64,000 bases of DNA from Zygnema cylindricum. Taxonomy: Eukaryota > Streptophyta > Zygnematophyceae > Zygnematales > Zygnemataceae. The position numbers were made by a program, and so were the translations under genes. The notes beneath the pieces were generated by a model, which was not told where the DNA came from, did no database searches, and saw only the letters and a list, made by a program, of their open reading frames with translations. Shown piece by piece: positions 11,683 to 22,226 of the stretch. Within the stretch, counting starts at the first letter, position 1. Each line of letters begins with the position of its first letter. The DNA is taken from the NCBI GenBank assembly GCA_037447655.1, contig JBBHKE010001434.1, positions 208,039 to 272,038 of the forward strand, given 5' to 3'.

Positions 11683-11900
11683 AAGTCAAAGTGGGGGATT
11701 GGGTCCAAATACTGATATTTTAGCTTTGCATTCCGTGGGGGAACTGAGCACACAGAAATTCTTCTTTCACAAGGGTGAAGTTGTATTAGGGTTCTAACTA
11801 TCAGGGTGTTAGTCATTTGGGTTTGTATTAACTTAGAGTTAGCACTATCTCGATAAACCTATTTGGATCGGCAATTTCTATGGGGAAAGAAGCGCATAGA
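11470..11900. repeat. 224-bp tandem duplication at LTR/leader edge of copia C
   Basis: The word 'ctttgcattc' recurs at 11500 and 11724. The flanking 150-200 bp (cacac, 'gggtgaagttgt', 'tagagttagcactatct'-like) match in both units. The second unit replaces the expected primer-binding site just after the LTR, so copia C probably lost its primer site through this duplication. Confidence 0.7.
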
Positions 11901-12059
11901 AATTGAGCTCTATACTTTTTCATCTTACCCAAGGACTTGCATCACCTTATTTGCAAGTGGAAAGGGCATCTCATCTATGGGTGACACTTATGTAAATGTA
12001 CCAAAGTAGTACAATTCAGCAACAACAGCTGGGAGATCAATAAATAGATGCATATGAAT

Positions 12060-12670
12060 GCAAAGGGGGGGAAGATGCTAGATTTTTGTAATGAGCTTGC
12101 TAACCTCTTCATGAAGATGAGAGTGTTGGAAAGGTAAAATAAATGTCTATTTATGAAGGTGCGTGATGACTACGAAAATATAGTTAACATTGTGCAAGAT
12201 CTACAGGATTCGAGATGGATATAGAACTCCGTGGAGGGATGATTCTTGTCCGAGAGAATACAACAGAGATCCGGAAGGGAGGAAAGAGCGACCAAGCTTT
12301 GACAGTTGAAATCGATTGGAGGAACAAGGACCCAACGAAGCTGATTGGAAGCTAAGCAGGTGGGGGGGGCAGATAAACCAGACAAATGAGTCCAGACCAA
12401 GGGGTTTCAAGGGTATTGTGTCATTTTTGTAAGAAATCGGACCACTATATGGCGGAGTGCTTTAAACTAACAGAACTTCGGTTAAAGGAGGGCCAGACAA
12501 GACCACCGAGAGAAAAGAAAAAGGCTTTTGTGACACAGATACACGAGAGGAATTCCAAGGACGATGAGCTTTTGTTGGATGAGGAGATGGAGGTGAAGAC
12601 CTAGTTCAAAATTCCACGAAAATAGAATTGTGCCTACGGAGGATTCATAAGTGAAACAAATTAGATTATG
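12060..12670 (+). pseudogene. Copia C gag pseudogene
   Basis: Type-2 copia gag remnant. The segment near 12120-12230 (LFMKMRVLER, YENIVNIVQDLQDS) matches copia E gag (MNTLMMKLPEEYENINNRLQD). A nucleocapsid knuckle CHFCKKSDHYMAEC lies at about 12420-12461, followed by a Lys-rich stretch and IPRK*NCAYGG, the same linker as IPRRQKCAFGG in E. Frameshifts separate these parts and an in-frame stop lies in the linker, so no full gag can be made. Confidence 0.8.
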
Positions 12671-12699
12671 GATTTAGTTGCTTTTATACACATATGTTA

Positions 12700-14690
12700 G
12701 GATAAACACTTATTCACTAAGATAAGAAAGATTCCCAACGTAGAGTTAGAGGTTGGGTATGCGAGGGTGGTAACTACTACTTTGGAACGATCGGTAGATA
12801 TGAAAGTCTTAGTGGAGGGAAAGACAACAATAGTTATATTCACTGACATGTTTTTTATTCTTGGGTTACACAAAATCCTCATCCCAACATTAGTGTTGGA
12901 TGATAAAGGTTTTGAAACTAACACTAGGAAGGGAACCTTTACGGCAAGTTTTGAAAAGGGATTTTATTTCAGTGCTGAAAAAGGTAACCAAGGGATTTTT
13001 AGGCTGATTTTAAGCAATGAAAAGAAGAAAATTTATTATGATGGTGTTCATGATATTATGTTATAGCATAAAAGGCTTGGATATGTGCATTTAGATAAGT
13101 TGGAAGAAATTAAAAATTTGGGAGTAGTGGAAGGGATTCACTTAAGAGAAAGTGAAAATATAAATGACACTACACCGCAAATCGTAATTAGAGTAATGAA
13201 AAAATTAGAGTACAAAAACTAAAAAAAAACAATTAGAGTAATTAACGCTAATTTATGTGATATAACTTTTTCAACTGTGAAGTTTACTCTAATTTATTTA
13301 AGTACTCTGATTTGGCACGCTAATATCCTCTACTGTAAATAAGGTATTTGTACAAAATTTGGCAAAAACGTCCAGTTTATCGTCACTATGAAGTTTGCAT
13401 TACGCGGTTTGTTAAAACGCAGTTACATGATAACGGCTTGTATTAAATCAGTATTTGTACTTTTTTACTTAATAAAGTACAATTTTGCATGTCGTCCGTA
13501 TTCCACTCTATTTAAAACGAATATATTTTAGAATTAAAAACGCTAATTAAACTTTACCTTAAATAAAATAATAAAAAAATTAAAATCATTTACTCTATTT
13601 CATGTGATTGAGTAGAAATTTCGAGCGACCGAATTAGAGTAATTTACTCTAATTATGATTCGCGGTGTAGTTTATGTGCTCAAGGTGAGGCACACATGTT
13701 ACCCTTCCCAAAAGTAACCACTTATAAAGGAGAAAAAATCTTAGATTTGGTACACACGGATATATGGGGACCGGATAAAGTGCTTTCACCCGGAGGTAAG
13801 AGGTTTATGATGACTTTCACTAACAATTGGTCTCGATATTCAAGAGTATATTTTTTGAATAATTATGCAGAGGCTCCACAAATTTTCAAGGAATATAAAG
13901 TATGGAGTAAGAAACTTTATGAAACCCCTATTAAGAGAGTAAGGAGTGATAATGGGGAAGAGTATACCTCTAATAACTTTGAGGATTTTTTGAGAGAGGA
14001 TGGAGTACAACACCACAAAACAGTCCCTGAAAATCTTTAGCAGAATGGTGTAGCCGAGAGGTTAAATAGGACACTAAGTGATAGTGCCAAGAGTATGTTG
14101 TCTGATAAGAAGATAGGAGAAAAATTCTAGGCCAAAGAAATAAACTTTGCAAATTATCTCAAGAATAGAGTTTAAACTTCAACATTAAAAAACCAAACAA
14201 CTTGTAAGAGATGGACCGACCAAAAACCATAAGTTTCACACTTAAAGGTTTTCGATAGTCAAGTGTTCAGTCTAGATACAGATCGGTCAAACAAGAAATT
14301 AGATTAAAAAAGAAAACCACGATATTTGTAAAGATATGATGAAGATGTAAAAGGGTTTAGAGTCTATGATCTTAAGAGAAGATACAATTCTAGTGAAGCA
14401 TCTAGTGGTTGTACATAAAGGGAAATCTATAGATCCCTTTAAGTATTCAAAGTCAGTCATCATCAGATTTAACTTAGATATTTTTGATAACTTTGAGCTT
14501 CCAAATTATCCAGGTTTCCGAGAAGTTGATGATCTTGCAGGTACAAATCAAACAGGTAAAGAGCAACAAGTGGAACCTCAAGTGACAACTCGGCTAGAAA
14601 TGGAAGACGTGGTGGAAATTGAACTGGTACTAAGCAAGAGGGGAGAAACTGAAAGTATTAGAAGAAATCCACGATAATTATCTATGGAGG
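12700..14690 (+). pseudogene. Copia C protease-integrase pseudogene
   Basis: The protease region (12767-13066) aligns with copia E (VDLKVLFDGKASIV versus VDMKVLVEGKTTIV), but the DSGAS-type active site upstream is unreadable. The integrase zinc motif begins at HKRLGYVHLDKLEE (about 13069) and is interrupted by a MITE (13168-13672). It then resumes at LCAQGEAHMLPFPK. Core motifs are HTDIWGP (about 13756), FTNNWSRYSRVYF, RSDNGEEYTS (about 13943) and NGVAERLNRTL after an in-frame TAG at 14038-14040. The segment to 14690 is the acidic integrase C-terminal region, with a frameshift. It is clearly non-functional. Confidence 0.85.
13168..13672. mobile_element. CACTA-like MITE in copia C integrase
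   Basis: A 505-bp AT-rich insertion with terminal inverted repeats. The left end CACTACACCGCAAATCGTAA and the right end TTATGATTCGCGGTGTAGTT pair with a few mismatches over about 27 bp. It splits the copia C integrase zinc-finger region, and coding similarity resumes right after it. The CACTA terminus suggests En/Spm-type mobilisation. A matching 3-bp target duplication is not evident (TGA versus TAT). No ORF is present, so it is non-autonomous. Confidence 0.8.
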
Positions 14691-14874
14691 AAGAAGAAGC
14701 ACCAAAACGTTCCAAAAAAAACAAGTCAATAAAAAGGTAACCAAACTGTATCATCCAGATGAACCATAAACCTTACAAAGAGGAAATGACGTGCCTGAAG
14801 AGAAACCAATCAAAGACACCCATCAACAAGGAAATGGCCTAAATTATGGCGGTTGATAATTGGGAGTTGGTGAA
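14366..14874. repeat. Direct repeat copy 1 (copia C integrase-RT linker)
   Basis: This stretch of copia C recurs almost word for word at 15889-16412. It runs from 'atgatcttaagag' through 'gaagcatctagtggtt' to 'gattgggagttggtg'-like text. The two copies flank the antisense LTR at 14875-15888. A simple LTR insertion duplicates about 5 bp, not about 510 bp. Confidence 0.85.
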
Positions 14875-15888
14875 GCTAATCTAGATAGTGCCGACTCCAA
14901 GTTGATATAAACCCAAATGAATGATCCCTTGACAATTAGAACCCCAATACACCTTCACCCCTGTGAAGAGAAGACCTTCTGTGTGCTCAGTTCCACCACG
15001 GAATGCAGCTTGAATATGTGTTTTGGACAATAATCCCCACTTTGACTTTCCCACTGAATAGTGCCACCCCGGCACGCAAACACTCTGACCGACTACATCC
15101 TTGTGTAGCTTGGACTCCCCTGAGTCCGCAGCAAAATGAATCACTGAATTTGCTCACCGGAGCATTAAGTTATGGCTGGTCAAAGATGACCTTTATAGTT
15201 ACAAGCTCTCCTAGAGAGAGGTACCTAAATATCACTAAGTCTTGGTCTGCCTACTCACGACAACCTACTACTAAACCCTAGTCCAATAGGAACACTATAT
15301 AGTATAAGAAGATACAATGGGTGATGTACTTATTGTACAGCCATTGTACGACATGGTCTACAAGGTGACACCAGTCAAATCGGCAGCCATGGTTCCTCCT
15401 TCTATCTTCTCCGATATCAAATAATGTGGCGCCACGTGGCACCGCGTGATACTATCTCCAAATGCCGCCTAAAGCTCACTTCGCGTGGCGGCTACAATGC
15501 CGGCCGTTAGATCAAAACATATTTTATACGGTTCAGACTCGCGTACATGTATAAATTGCTCCTTTTCGTTAGTCTGTAGTTAGCTAGTCAATGCATTAAC
15601 ATTTATATACTTTTCAAACCCGTCACGTCTATCGTTTATGTTACGCTTTAGTCGATAAGGCTAACGTCTACATTATGAACCTCAGATCGTGGTTCAAATC
15701 AGGTCCAGGGCAACATTTTGGTCACCTATCAGTTTTCCTGCTTGTTTGCCTGTTTCTTTCAGACTATGGGGGCACCCATGGCTATCTCTGTCTTCCAGTG
15801 ACTACGACAAGTATGGATGACTTAGACAAGACCATATGAAAAACACATAGAATAAATTCAGACCTAGAAAATACACAAATTTTAACAA
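14875..15888 (-). mobile_element. Antisense solo LTR (copia type 2), truncated
   Basis: It matches the reverse of the copia C 5' LTR and the copia E LTRs: the gag-start side is at about 14875-15060, the tRNA-like module is at 15648-15710, and the terminus TTTTAACA (expected CAACA) is at 15888. The edge carrying the gag ATG is missing. It contains no internal region, so it is a solo LTR, left by recombination or arrived in a rearrangement that also made the flanking direct repeats. Confidence 0.7.
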
Positions 15889-16412
15889 TGATCTTAAGAG
15901 AGAAGATACAATTCTAGTGAAGCATCTAGTGGTTATGCATAAAGGGAAATCTAAAGATCCTTTTAAGTATACAAAGTCAGTCATCATCAGATTTAAGTTA
16001 GATATTTTTGATAACTTTGAGCTTCCAAATTATCCAGGTTTCTGAGAAGTTGATGATCTTGCAGGTACAAATCAGACAGGAAAGGAGCAACAAGTGGAAC
16101 CTCAAGTGACAACTCGGCTAGAAATGGAAGACGTGGTGGAAATTGAACCGGAACTAAGCAAGAAGGGAGAAACCGAAAGTATTAGAAGAAATCCACGATA
16201 ACTATCTTTACTTGCGGCATATTTTGAGGGAGGAAGAAGAAGCAACAAAACGTTGCAAAAAAAACAAGTCAATAAAAAGGTAACCAAACTGTATCATCCG
16301 GATGAACCACAAACCTTATAATGAGGAAATGACGTGCCTGAAGAGAAACCAATCAAAAACAACCATCAACAAGGAAATGGCCTAAATTATGGCGGTTGAT
16401 ACTTGGGAGTTG
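15889..16412. repeat. Direct repeat copy 2 (copia C integrase-RT linker)
   Basis: Second copy of 14366-14874. It continues without a break into the reverse transcriptase, so it is the original copia C sequence in sequence order. Scattered substitutions and a 'ttacttgcggcatattttga' insert near 16210 distinguish the copies. Confidence 0.85.
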
Positions 16413-17331
16413 GTGGACTATCCGCTTGACCGAAAGGTGATTAGATGCAAGTGGATATTTAAACTGAAACTGAACCCGGATAACACCATTTAGCGAGACA
16501 AGGCCCGGTTAGTGGCCAAAGGGTTTACTTAGAAAGAGAGAATATTACAAGGAAACTATTGCCCTTATCGTCTAGTTTCTCTCTGTCTGTATACTTCGTA
16601 GTATGGCGCCATAGAGGTGCACCATACGGACATCAAGACAACCTTTCTTCAGGGATTGTTAGAAGAGGAGATCTTCATAAGACAACCTGAAGATTTTGTG
16701 GAACAAGGAGAAGAAAGCAAGGTATGCAGGCAGATCAAATCTCTATATGGCCTGAAACAAGCACTCCGACAATAGAATAAGAAGCTTGATGAGTTTTTTA
16801 CAAGTTTGGGATTTATAAGGATCAATTCAGATCATTCAATTAACCAGTTTGAAGATAAGGAAGACATTAATTTTATTGAAATCTAAATTGATGATTTGTT
16901 TGTTTTAAGTAAATCTATGGAAAAAAACAATAAACTCAAAACATATCTAAAGAGGAGATTTGAGATGAAGGATATGGGAGAGGCAAGATGTATTTTTAAA
17001 ATTCAAGCAGAATGAGACAGAGATAGAAAGATAATCAGATTAACTCAAAACGAGGCCATTGGAAAAGAAAGATTTCAAACGGAAAAGGCTAATATTTGTA
17101 CAACTCCGATGGAGCTAAAAAATGGAAGTGAGCAGAGTGTGGAAAAAAGAGTTATAATCTTGAGTGATAAATTAGGCCTTGAAGAGAAGAAGTTCATGCA
17201 GACCATTCCTTATAGACAAGTAGTAGGCTACCTAATCTATTTTATGAATTCTACCCAGCCGGATATAGTTGCGAATGTAGGAGTATTAACTAGGAGTTTG
17301 AATGCTTCTACTAAAAGAGATTGAGAGGCAG
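16380..17331 (+). pseudogene. Copia C reverse transcriptase pseudogene (5' part)
   Basis: RT fingers-palm region: DTWELVDYPLDRKVIRCKW (about 16400), KARLVAKGF, HHTDIKTTFLQG (about 16620) and SLYGLKQALRQ (about 16740). The position of the catalytic YVDD box reads I*IDDL (about 16885), with a stop in place. The thumb-connection part follows (PYRQVVGYLIYFMNSTQPD, 17109-17324). The frame is cut at 17331 in the sequence STKRD*EA by gypsy G2. The RNase H continuation reappears at 35587. Multiple stops show it is dead. Confidence 0.9.
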
Positions 17332-17350
17332 TGTCATGCCGCATGGTATC

Positions 17351-17478
17351 GGCTGCACGCGCGCACGATGTTTTGCATGCGCGCACGATGTTTCGCACGC
17401 ACACACGATATTGTGCACGCGCGCGCGATATTCGACGCGCGCGCACGATATCATGCACGCACGCACGATATTTTGGCA
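17351..17478. repeat. 20-bp GC-rich subterminal tandem repeat in G2
   Basis: The core GCGCACGATRTTTTGCAYGC is repeated about six times with exact 20-bp spacing (17361, 17381, 17401, 17421, 17441, 17461). Some units are almost pure alternating purine-pyrimidine (CACGCGCGCGCG at 17416-17427). It corresponds in place to the 19-bp array of G1. Confidence 0.85.
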
Positions 17479-17480
17479 CG

Positions 17481-19698
17481 CATGTATGAGTTTCATTCGC
17501 ACTTGCAATTTCGCGCCGGTTCACTTATTTGTGACGTGTAAGAGATTCGCGTACACGTCTGATTGAATATGTACTAATTTTGTGCGTTCTTTTGTTTTGT
17601 TTCATTTCGTAGGTACGCGATTTTGGAGTACGATCGTGGATTTCATTTGTACTTCGCGTTTCCTATGTACTTTCGGTTTCACCTGTACCTTCGATTTCGT
17701 TGGTACTTTTTCACTTCAAGTGGGCTTTCGCGACGTACGAATGACATGTACGATGGACGTTTTGTTGGCCCTTTCTTATTGGTGCGCATTTAAGTCGTGA
17801 ACCCACGTAGGTTCACGCACACACTTAGATAGGGAGGGTTTTTACCCTTGGATTGTGGATTTTGTTAGACGTACGGCAGACGATGTTGGCTGCCTATTGG
17901 CCAACATCTTAAGTAGTTTCATTCATGTAAAGTATACTAGACGTAGGCTAATTTCGCGCTATGCTTAGCTTAGTCTTACTTAGGCTAATTCTCAGACTTA
18001 GAGAATTTAGTTTTCGGACAAGAATTTTCTCTTGGCGGCGGAGCTGTTTTCTTGCTTCATCCTTGCCACCGATTGCCCACTATTTCCTTTTCTTCTTGTT
18101 ACCTAGCGATAGATGCTAGTTAGCGTATGGATTTTTCTCTCCTTGTGTTTTGCCTCGTTTTTAATCCACACGACTTCGGCCCAGTCCGGAAGGTTTCCCT
18201 CCAAATTTGTCTTTTTAGCGATTGTTGGAGTGGAGGCTTGAGGCGTGGCATCTTGTATTGGGTTTCGCCGTTCTCCGGAACAGCTGGACGGTTTGTTTGA
18301 GTGTATTTGTTTGTGTGGCATTTCGGTTGTCTTGTAAAATTGTTTTTTTTACCGAATCCGAATTTCTTGGTTTGGTTGGAAGTGTTTATTTTGCTTCGTT
18401 GCTTTCCTATGAGATAACTCTTGTAAAAAATACGTTGAAGACCCAAGAGCCTAGTGGCTACCTTGTGGCTGAGTATTCTTGTCCGAAAATAATAATGATA
18501 AAAAAAAAATCTATTAAAAATATAAATTTTATTATATATATAAAATAAAAAAAACATTTTGTTTTTGTTTTCCGCTATTTCTTTCTTTCAATCTTTGTCT
18601 CTTATTTTGTTGCCACTATATATCTTGGCTGTAGTGTTAAAGTTAAATTTTGCATCAAAATTAGGGTTAATCTGTGGAATTAGGGTTTGGCGGCAGAATT
18701 GGGGTTTTGGGCTGCAAAATTAGGGTTGCAGCAGATTTAGGGTTTATTCCTTTTGATTCTAGTCTTTAGGTCGATATCCTTCTATTCCTTGGCTGCAGAT
18801 TTTGAGTTTTGGCTGTCTAGAATTAGGGTTTGGCTTTGGAATTAGGATTTTTAAAGCGGAATTAGGGTTGGCTGCTGACTTTAGAATATCGTGGTCACAA
18901 GTTTGGCTATATATATAGAGTTTGAGCGGCCTCTGACTTTATTGTAACATATTTTTTCTATCTATCGCATTTGTGTTTCTTATTGGTTATTTTTCTTCCA
19001 CCCAACGTTATTTTTTCCCCTTCCATTGGTTCCCTAACATTTTACGACGTACATCTTCGCTTTACGGAACGGGTCTCGCGGAGGGTTATTTTGGAGAACG
19101 CTCGGAGCGAGTTTTGTGGAGCAAATTTTATTCCAGGGAGCTCTGCAAAGCCCGACTTGCTTCGAACAAGTCCGGTTCACCCTTAGTGCTCACCAAAGTA
19201 CTAAAGGTGTCTATAAGTAGTCGATGCCTTGCGGGTGAAGGAGCGTTCCGATTTAGTGTGGACACGCTTGTAGGGGAGCGGTGTGGATTGGTTCCATCGT
19301 GAACCTTTCTTATTGAGCATTTGCATTTTCCTGCTTTCCCTGCATGCTATCTGGCCCTAAGTGGCCTTGGATTTTCGTGTGACTATCTGGAGTGGGATAT
19401 TTCTTGGTAGATCTTGCCGTGGGTGGCACTGTGTAGACCTTTTCTCGGCTGTGTTGCTGTAGATCTGCACCAAAGGGTGCTTGGATAGCAATTTTCTTGT
19501 TTTTATAGATCTGGCCCTTTGGCCGTGCCAACTGTTTGCAGGGTAGAGGTTTTGGTAAACCGACTTCTTGCTAGATACGACTATCGCGTCTTGATAGTGA
19601 CTGAGTGTGTTGAATTGACGAGTGGATTGGTTTGAAACCTGTTGCATCCCGGTTAGGTCGTGCAAAACATTTCATTATCGTAGTCAGAGGTTCTCCCT
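17481..19698 (+). other. Gypsy G2 long leader with telo-box-like motifs
   Basis: No conserved ORF. It shares ordered landmarks with the G1 leader: 'gtgaacccacgtaggttcacg' near 17797 (itself palindromic), 'ggccaacatcttaagta' (17902) and 'gaaggtttccctccaaa' (18189). It also has a run of GAATTAGGGTTTGG-type units (18640-18875), a hairpin (19152-19175) and 'gatgccttgcgggtg' (19224). The unusually long leader precedes the gag ATG at 19699/19705. Confidence 0.6.
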
Positions 19699-21249
19699 TT
19701 GTTTATGCCAACGGATTGGGATAACCTTCCTTACCAATCCGGTTCCACCCGAGGCGGTACTTTTTACCGTTCTCCACAGTTAGATCCTCCGGATTTTCCC
19801 GAATTGTTGACCATGTCCGATCCGATTATGGATCGCAGATCGCCGTTAGTACGGTCTGGGCTGACATCCACGTCATCGTTATCCTCGGTTTCATCTAGGT
19901 CATACCTAGAGGGGACCGAGGAAGATTTTTCGGAGGAAACCTTTCCAACTCCTCACACTGTAGGTTCCCTGCCAGCCCTGTTTTGGCACAACCGGCACAT
20001 CCGCCTCCTTGCGACATGGCTTTCTCTTCAGAGAGATCAATGGGTAAGATGCATTTCTGTTTCTCCGGATTAAAAGACATTATGTCTTTATCACATTTCC
20101 GGATGTTATACGACACAAAAATGCGGGATCTAGCCTTTAGATATCAAGATAGGTTTGACCTCTGTGTCGCCTTTTCCCTTCTCGGTCGATACCTCCGTGG
20201 TACGGCCCTCACTCCCTACACTCGTAAGTACGAGGATGTACTTGCGATGACAAAGTGCGTGGCTCCCTTTGCGGGGTTACTAGAAGTCCTCGGTCAGGTG
20301 GATATCCCATATCAATCCGCGAGACCGTCGGTATTAGATGCCAATGGGGACGAGTTGTATCCAGTTATCCCCGAGGTTCCTCGTCAATATACAATGGCTG
20401 CCCGAGCGGCGGTCCCAGCTAGAGCACGGGGCACCATTCCCTTACGTGACCCTCTCTCAATAATGTTTGACATCCTCCAAGAGGAGTATCGGATGCAAAA
20501 TCTGGATCAGATCAAAGAGTTGATGAACTTCGAGCGTAGGCCAGGTGAAACTGCTCCTGCCTTGCGAGCTCGGATGGAAACGCTACAAGAGGCATTACCG
20601 GACTTGATGTCCGATCCCGAGGCTGTCCAGAAATTTGTGGGACAGTTTCCAGGTCCATCAAAGAGGTTTATCCAAAACCACCTCAGCCAGATGTATGGAC
20701 TAAAATTCACCTTTGAGCAAGCGACCATACGCGGTAGAGTATGAGATAAAGACATTGTGGTGGAACATCCATGAGCGGTCCAAACCTTTTCACCGAGAAC
20801 CGGCTAATCCATCTCCTCCTCCACCTAAAAACCCATGGCCTTCTAATAGGTCCCAGAAGACGCTAGCCATGGGAACTCCACCCGTTGGTCCCGGCAACTG
20901 AATGTGCTTCCGTTGTGGAAAAACCAGGCACGATGCCCACATGTGTCCGGACAAGACGGCCACTTGCGCTCATTGCCACCAAAAGGGACATTTTGTCCAT
21001 CAGTGCCACATCAAAAACCCTAATTTCACTTATCAAAATCAGATAAAGAACGGCGGAATTTCTACCCGTTCCGCGAAACCAGTCACTCCGCCTAAGGAGA
21101 CCCAGGAGGAACCTCCTCCTAAGATCTCTCGTAGAGAGAAAGAGAAGGCTGATCTTCAATCCACAATGGCGGCTATGATGAAAGAGCTATTTGCAGCTTT
21201 CATGGCGGAAATGAAACCCCAATTTAGTGAGATGGCTAGGACCGTTGTT
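19699..21249 (+). pseudogene. Gypsy G2 gag pseudogene with two CCHC knuckles
   Basis: Capsid-nucleocapsid precursor. The N-terminus (MPTDWDNLPYQSGSTRGG, 19705) is conserved with G1. A frameshift near 19990 moves into 19983-20744, which holds the capsid core (LLGRYLRGTALTPYTRKYED; MNFERRPGETAPALRARME; FIQNHLSQMYGLKFTFEQA). A second shift near 20730 leads to a Pro-rich linker. Two zinc knuckles follow: CFRCGKTRHDAHMC (20905-20946) and CAHCHQKGHFVHQC (20962-21003), both C-x2-C-x4-H-x4-C. A Lys/Glu-rich tail ends at ...MARTVV, where copia E begins (21250). A TGA at 20899 lies just before the knuckles. Only two shifts and one stop break it, so it is younger than G1. Confidence 0.85.
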
Positions 21250-22195
21250 TGAAATTATGTGTCCTCCATTGGACCACAGAATACAAGAAGCCTCTAGATA
21301 GTATTTAACTAGCCCACTTTAAGCCACAACCACTGCTGCCCAAGAAGGCAAACTGACAATTTGACTGCACCCCTGTGTAGCCTTTCCCGCTGAATAAGCG
21401 CCGCCCACGCACACAAATATTCTGACCATTCTCACCCTTATGAGGACAGGACTCCCCTGAGTCAAACGCAAAGAGAATCACTGAATTTGCTCACCTGAGC
21501 AGTAAATTATGGCTGGTCAAAGATGACCTTTATAGTTACAAGCTCTCTTAGAGAGAGAGGTACCTAAATATTACTAAGTCTCGGTCTGCCTACTCACGAC
21601 TACCTACTATTAAACCCTAGTCCAATAGGAACACTATAAAGTACAAGAAGGTACAATGGGCGATGTACTTATTGTACAACCATTGTACGACAAGGTCTAC
21701 AAGGTGACACCTGTCATATCGGAAGCCATGGTTCCTCCTCCCACCTTCTCCGGTATCAAATAATGTGGCGCCACGTGGCACCGCGTGACGCTATATCCGT
21801 ATGCCGCCAAAAATCTCACTTCGCGTGGCGGCTATAATGCCGGCCGTCCGATCAAAACATATTTTACACGGTTCAGATTCGCGTACATGCAGAAAATTGC
21901 TTCTTTTGGTTAGTCTGCTGTTAATTAGCTTTTTCGTTAATGTTTATATATTTATGAAACCCGTCACGTGTATCGTTCGTAAAGCCTTAGTGGTTAAGGC
22001 GTTAGACTACAGAGAATCTAGAGGTCACAGGTTCAAATCTAGACCTAGGCATCATTGTAGCCAAAATACCCTTAACTGCAAATACTGCCACTTTCTAAAT
22101 ATGGCGGCAGCTATGGCGCGCCTTCGATCCTTAATCTCTTTCTTTAAAACAAAACTAAAATAGGGAAGTGAACTATTAATTACCTCTTTTCAACA
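21250..22195 (-). repeat. Copia E 3' LTR
   Basis: In element orientation it begins TGTTGAAAAGAGG at 22195 and ends ...CATAATTTCA at 21250, where G2 gag sequence starts abruptly. The final segment includes ATGGAGGACACA, matching the gag start METTEFQ in the 5' LTR. This copy is longer near that end (21253-21390 versus about 80 bp in the other LTR). It contains a tRNA-like module at 21982-22050. Confidence 0.8.
21982..22050 (+). other. tRNA-like module in copia E 3' LTR
   Basis: GCCTTAGTGGTTAAGGC resembles a tRNA D-arm with an A-box (GCCTT/AAGGC pairing around AGTGGTT). Downstream GGTTCAAATCT resembles a B-box/T-loop. The module is antisense to the LTR. A canonical anticodon stem and a paired acceptor stem are not clear, so I do not call a functional tRNA gene. 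Confidence 0.5.
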
Positions 22196-22226
22196 CTCCC
22201 TTTAATTCCTAGTCACTTTTAAATTT

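Noticed and set aside
17237-17566. Cys/Arg/Ala-rich ORFs on both strands
   Set aside because: They read the GC-rich 20-bp array of G2 across the copia junction.
21982-22050. Genuine tRNA gene
   Set aside because: A- and B-box-like motifs are present, but acceptor and anticodon stems do not pair well and the anticodon region differs between LTR copies.
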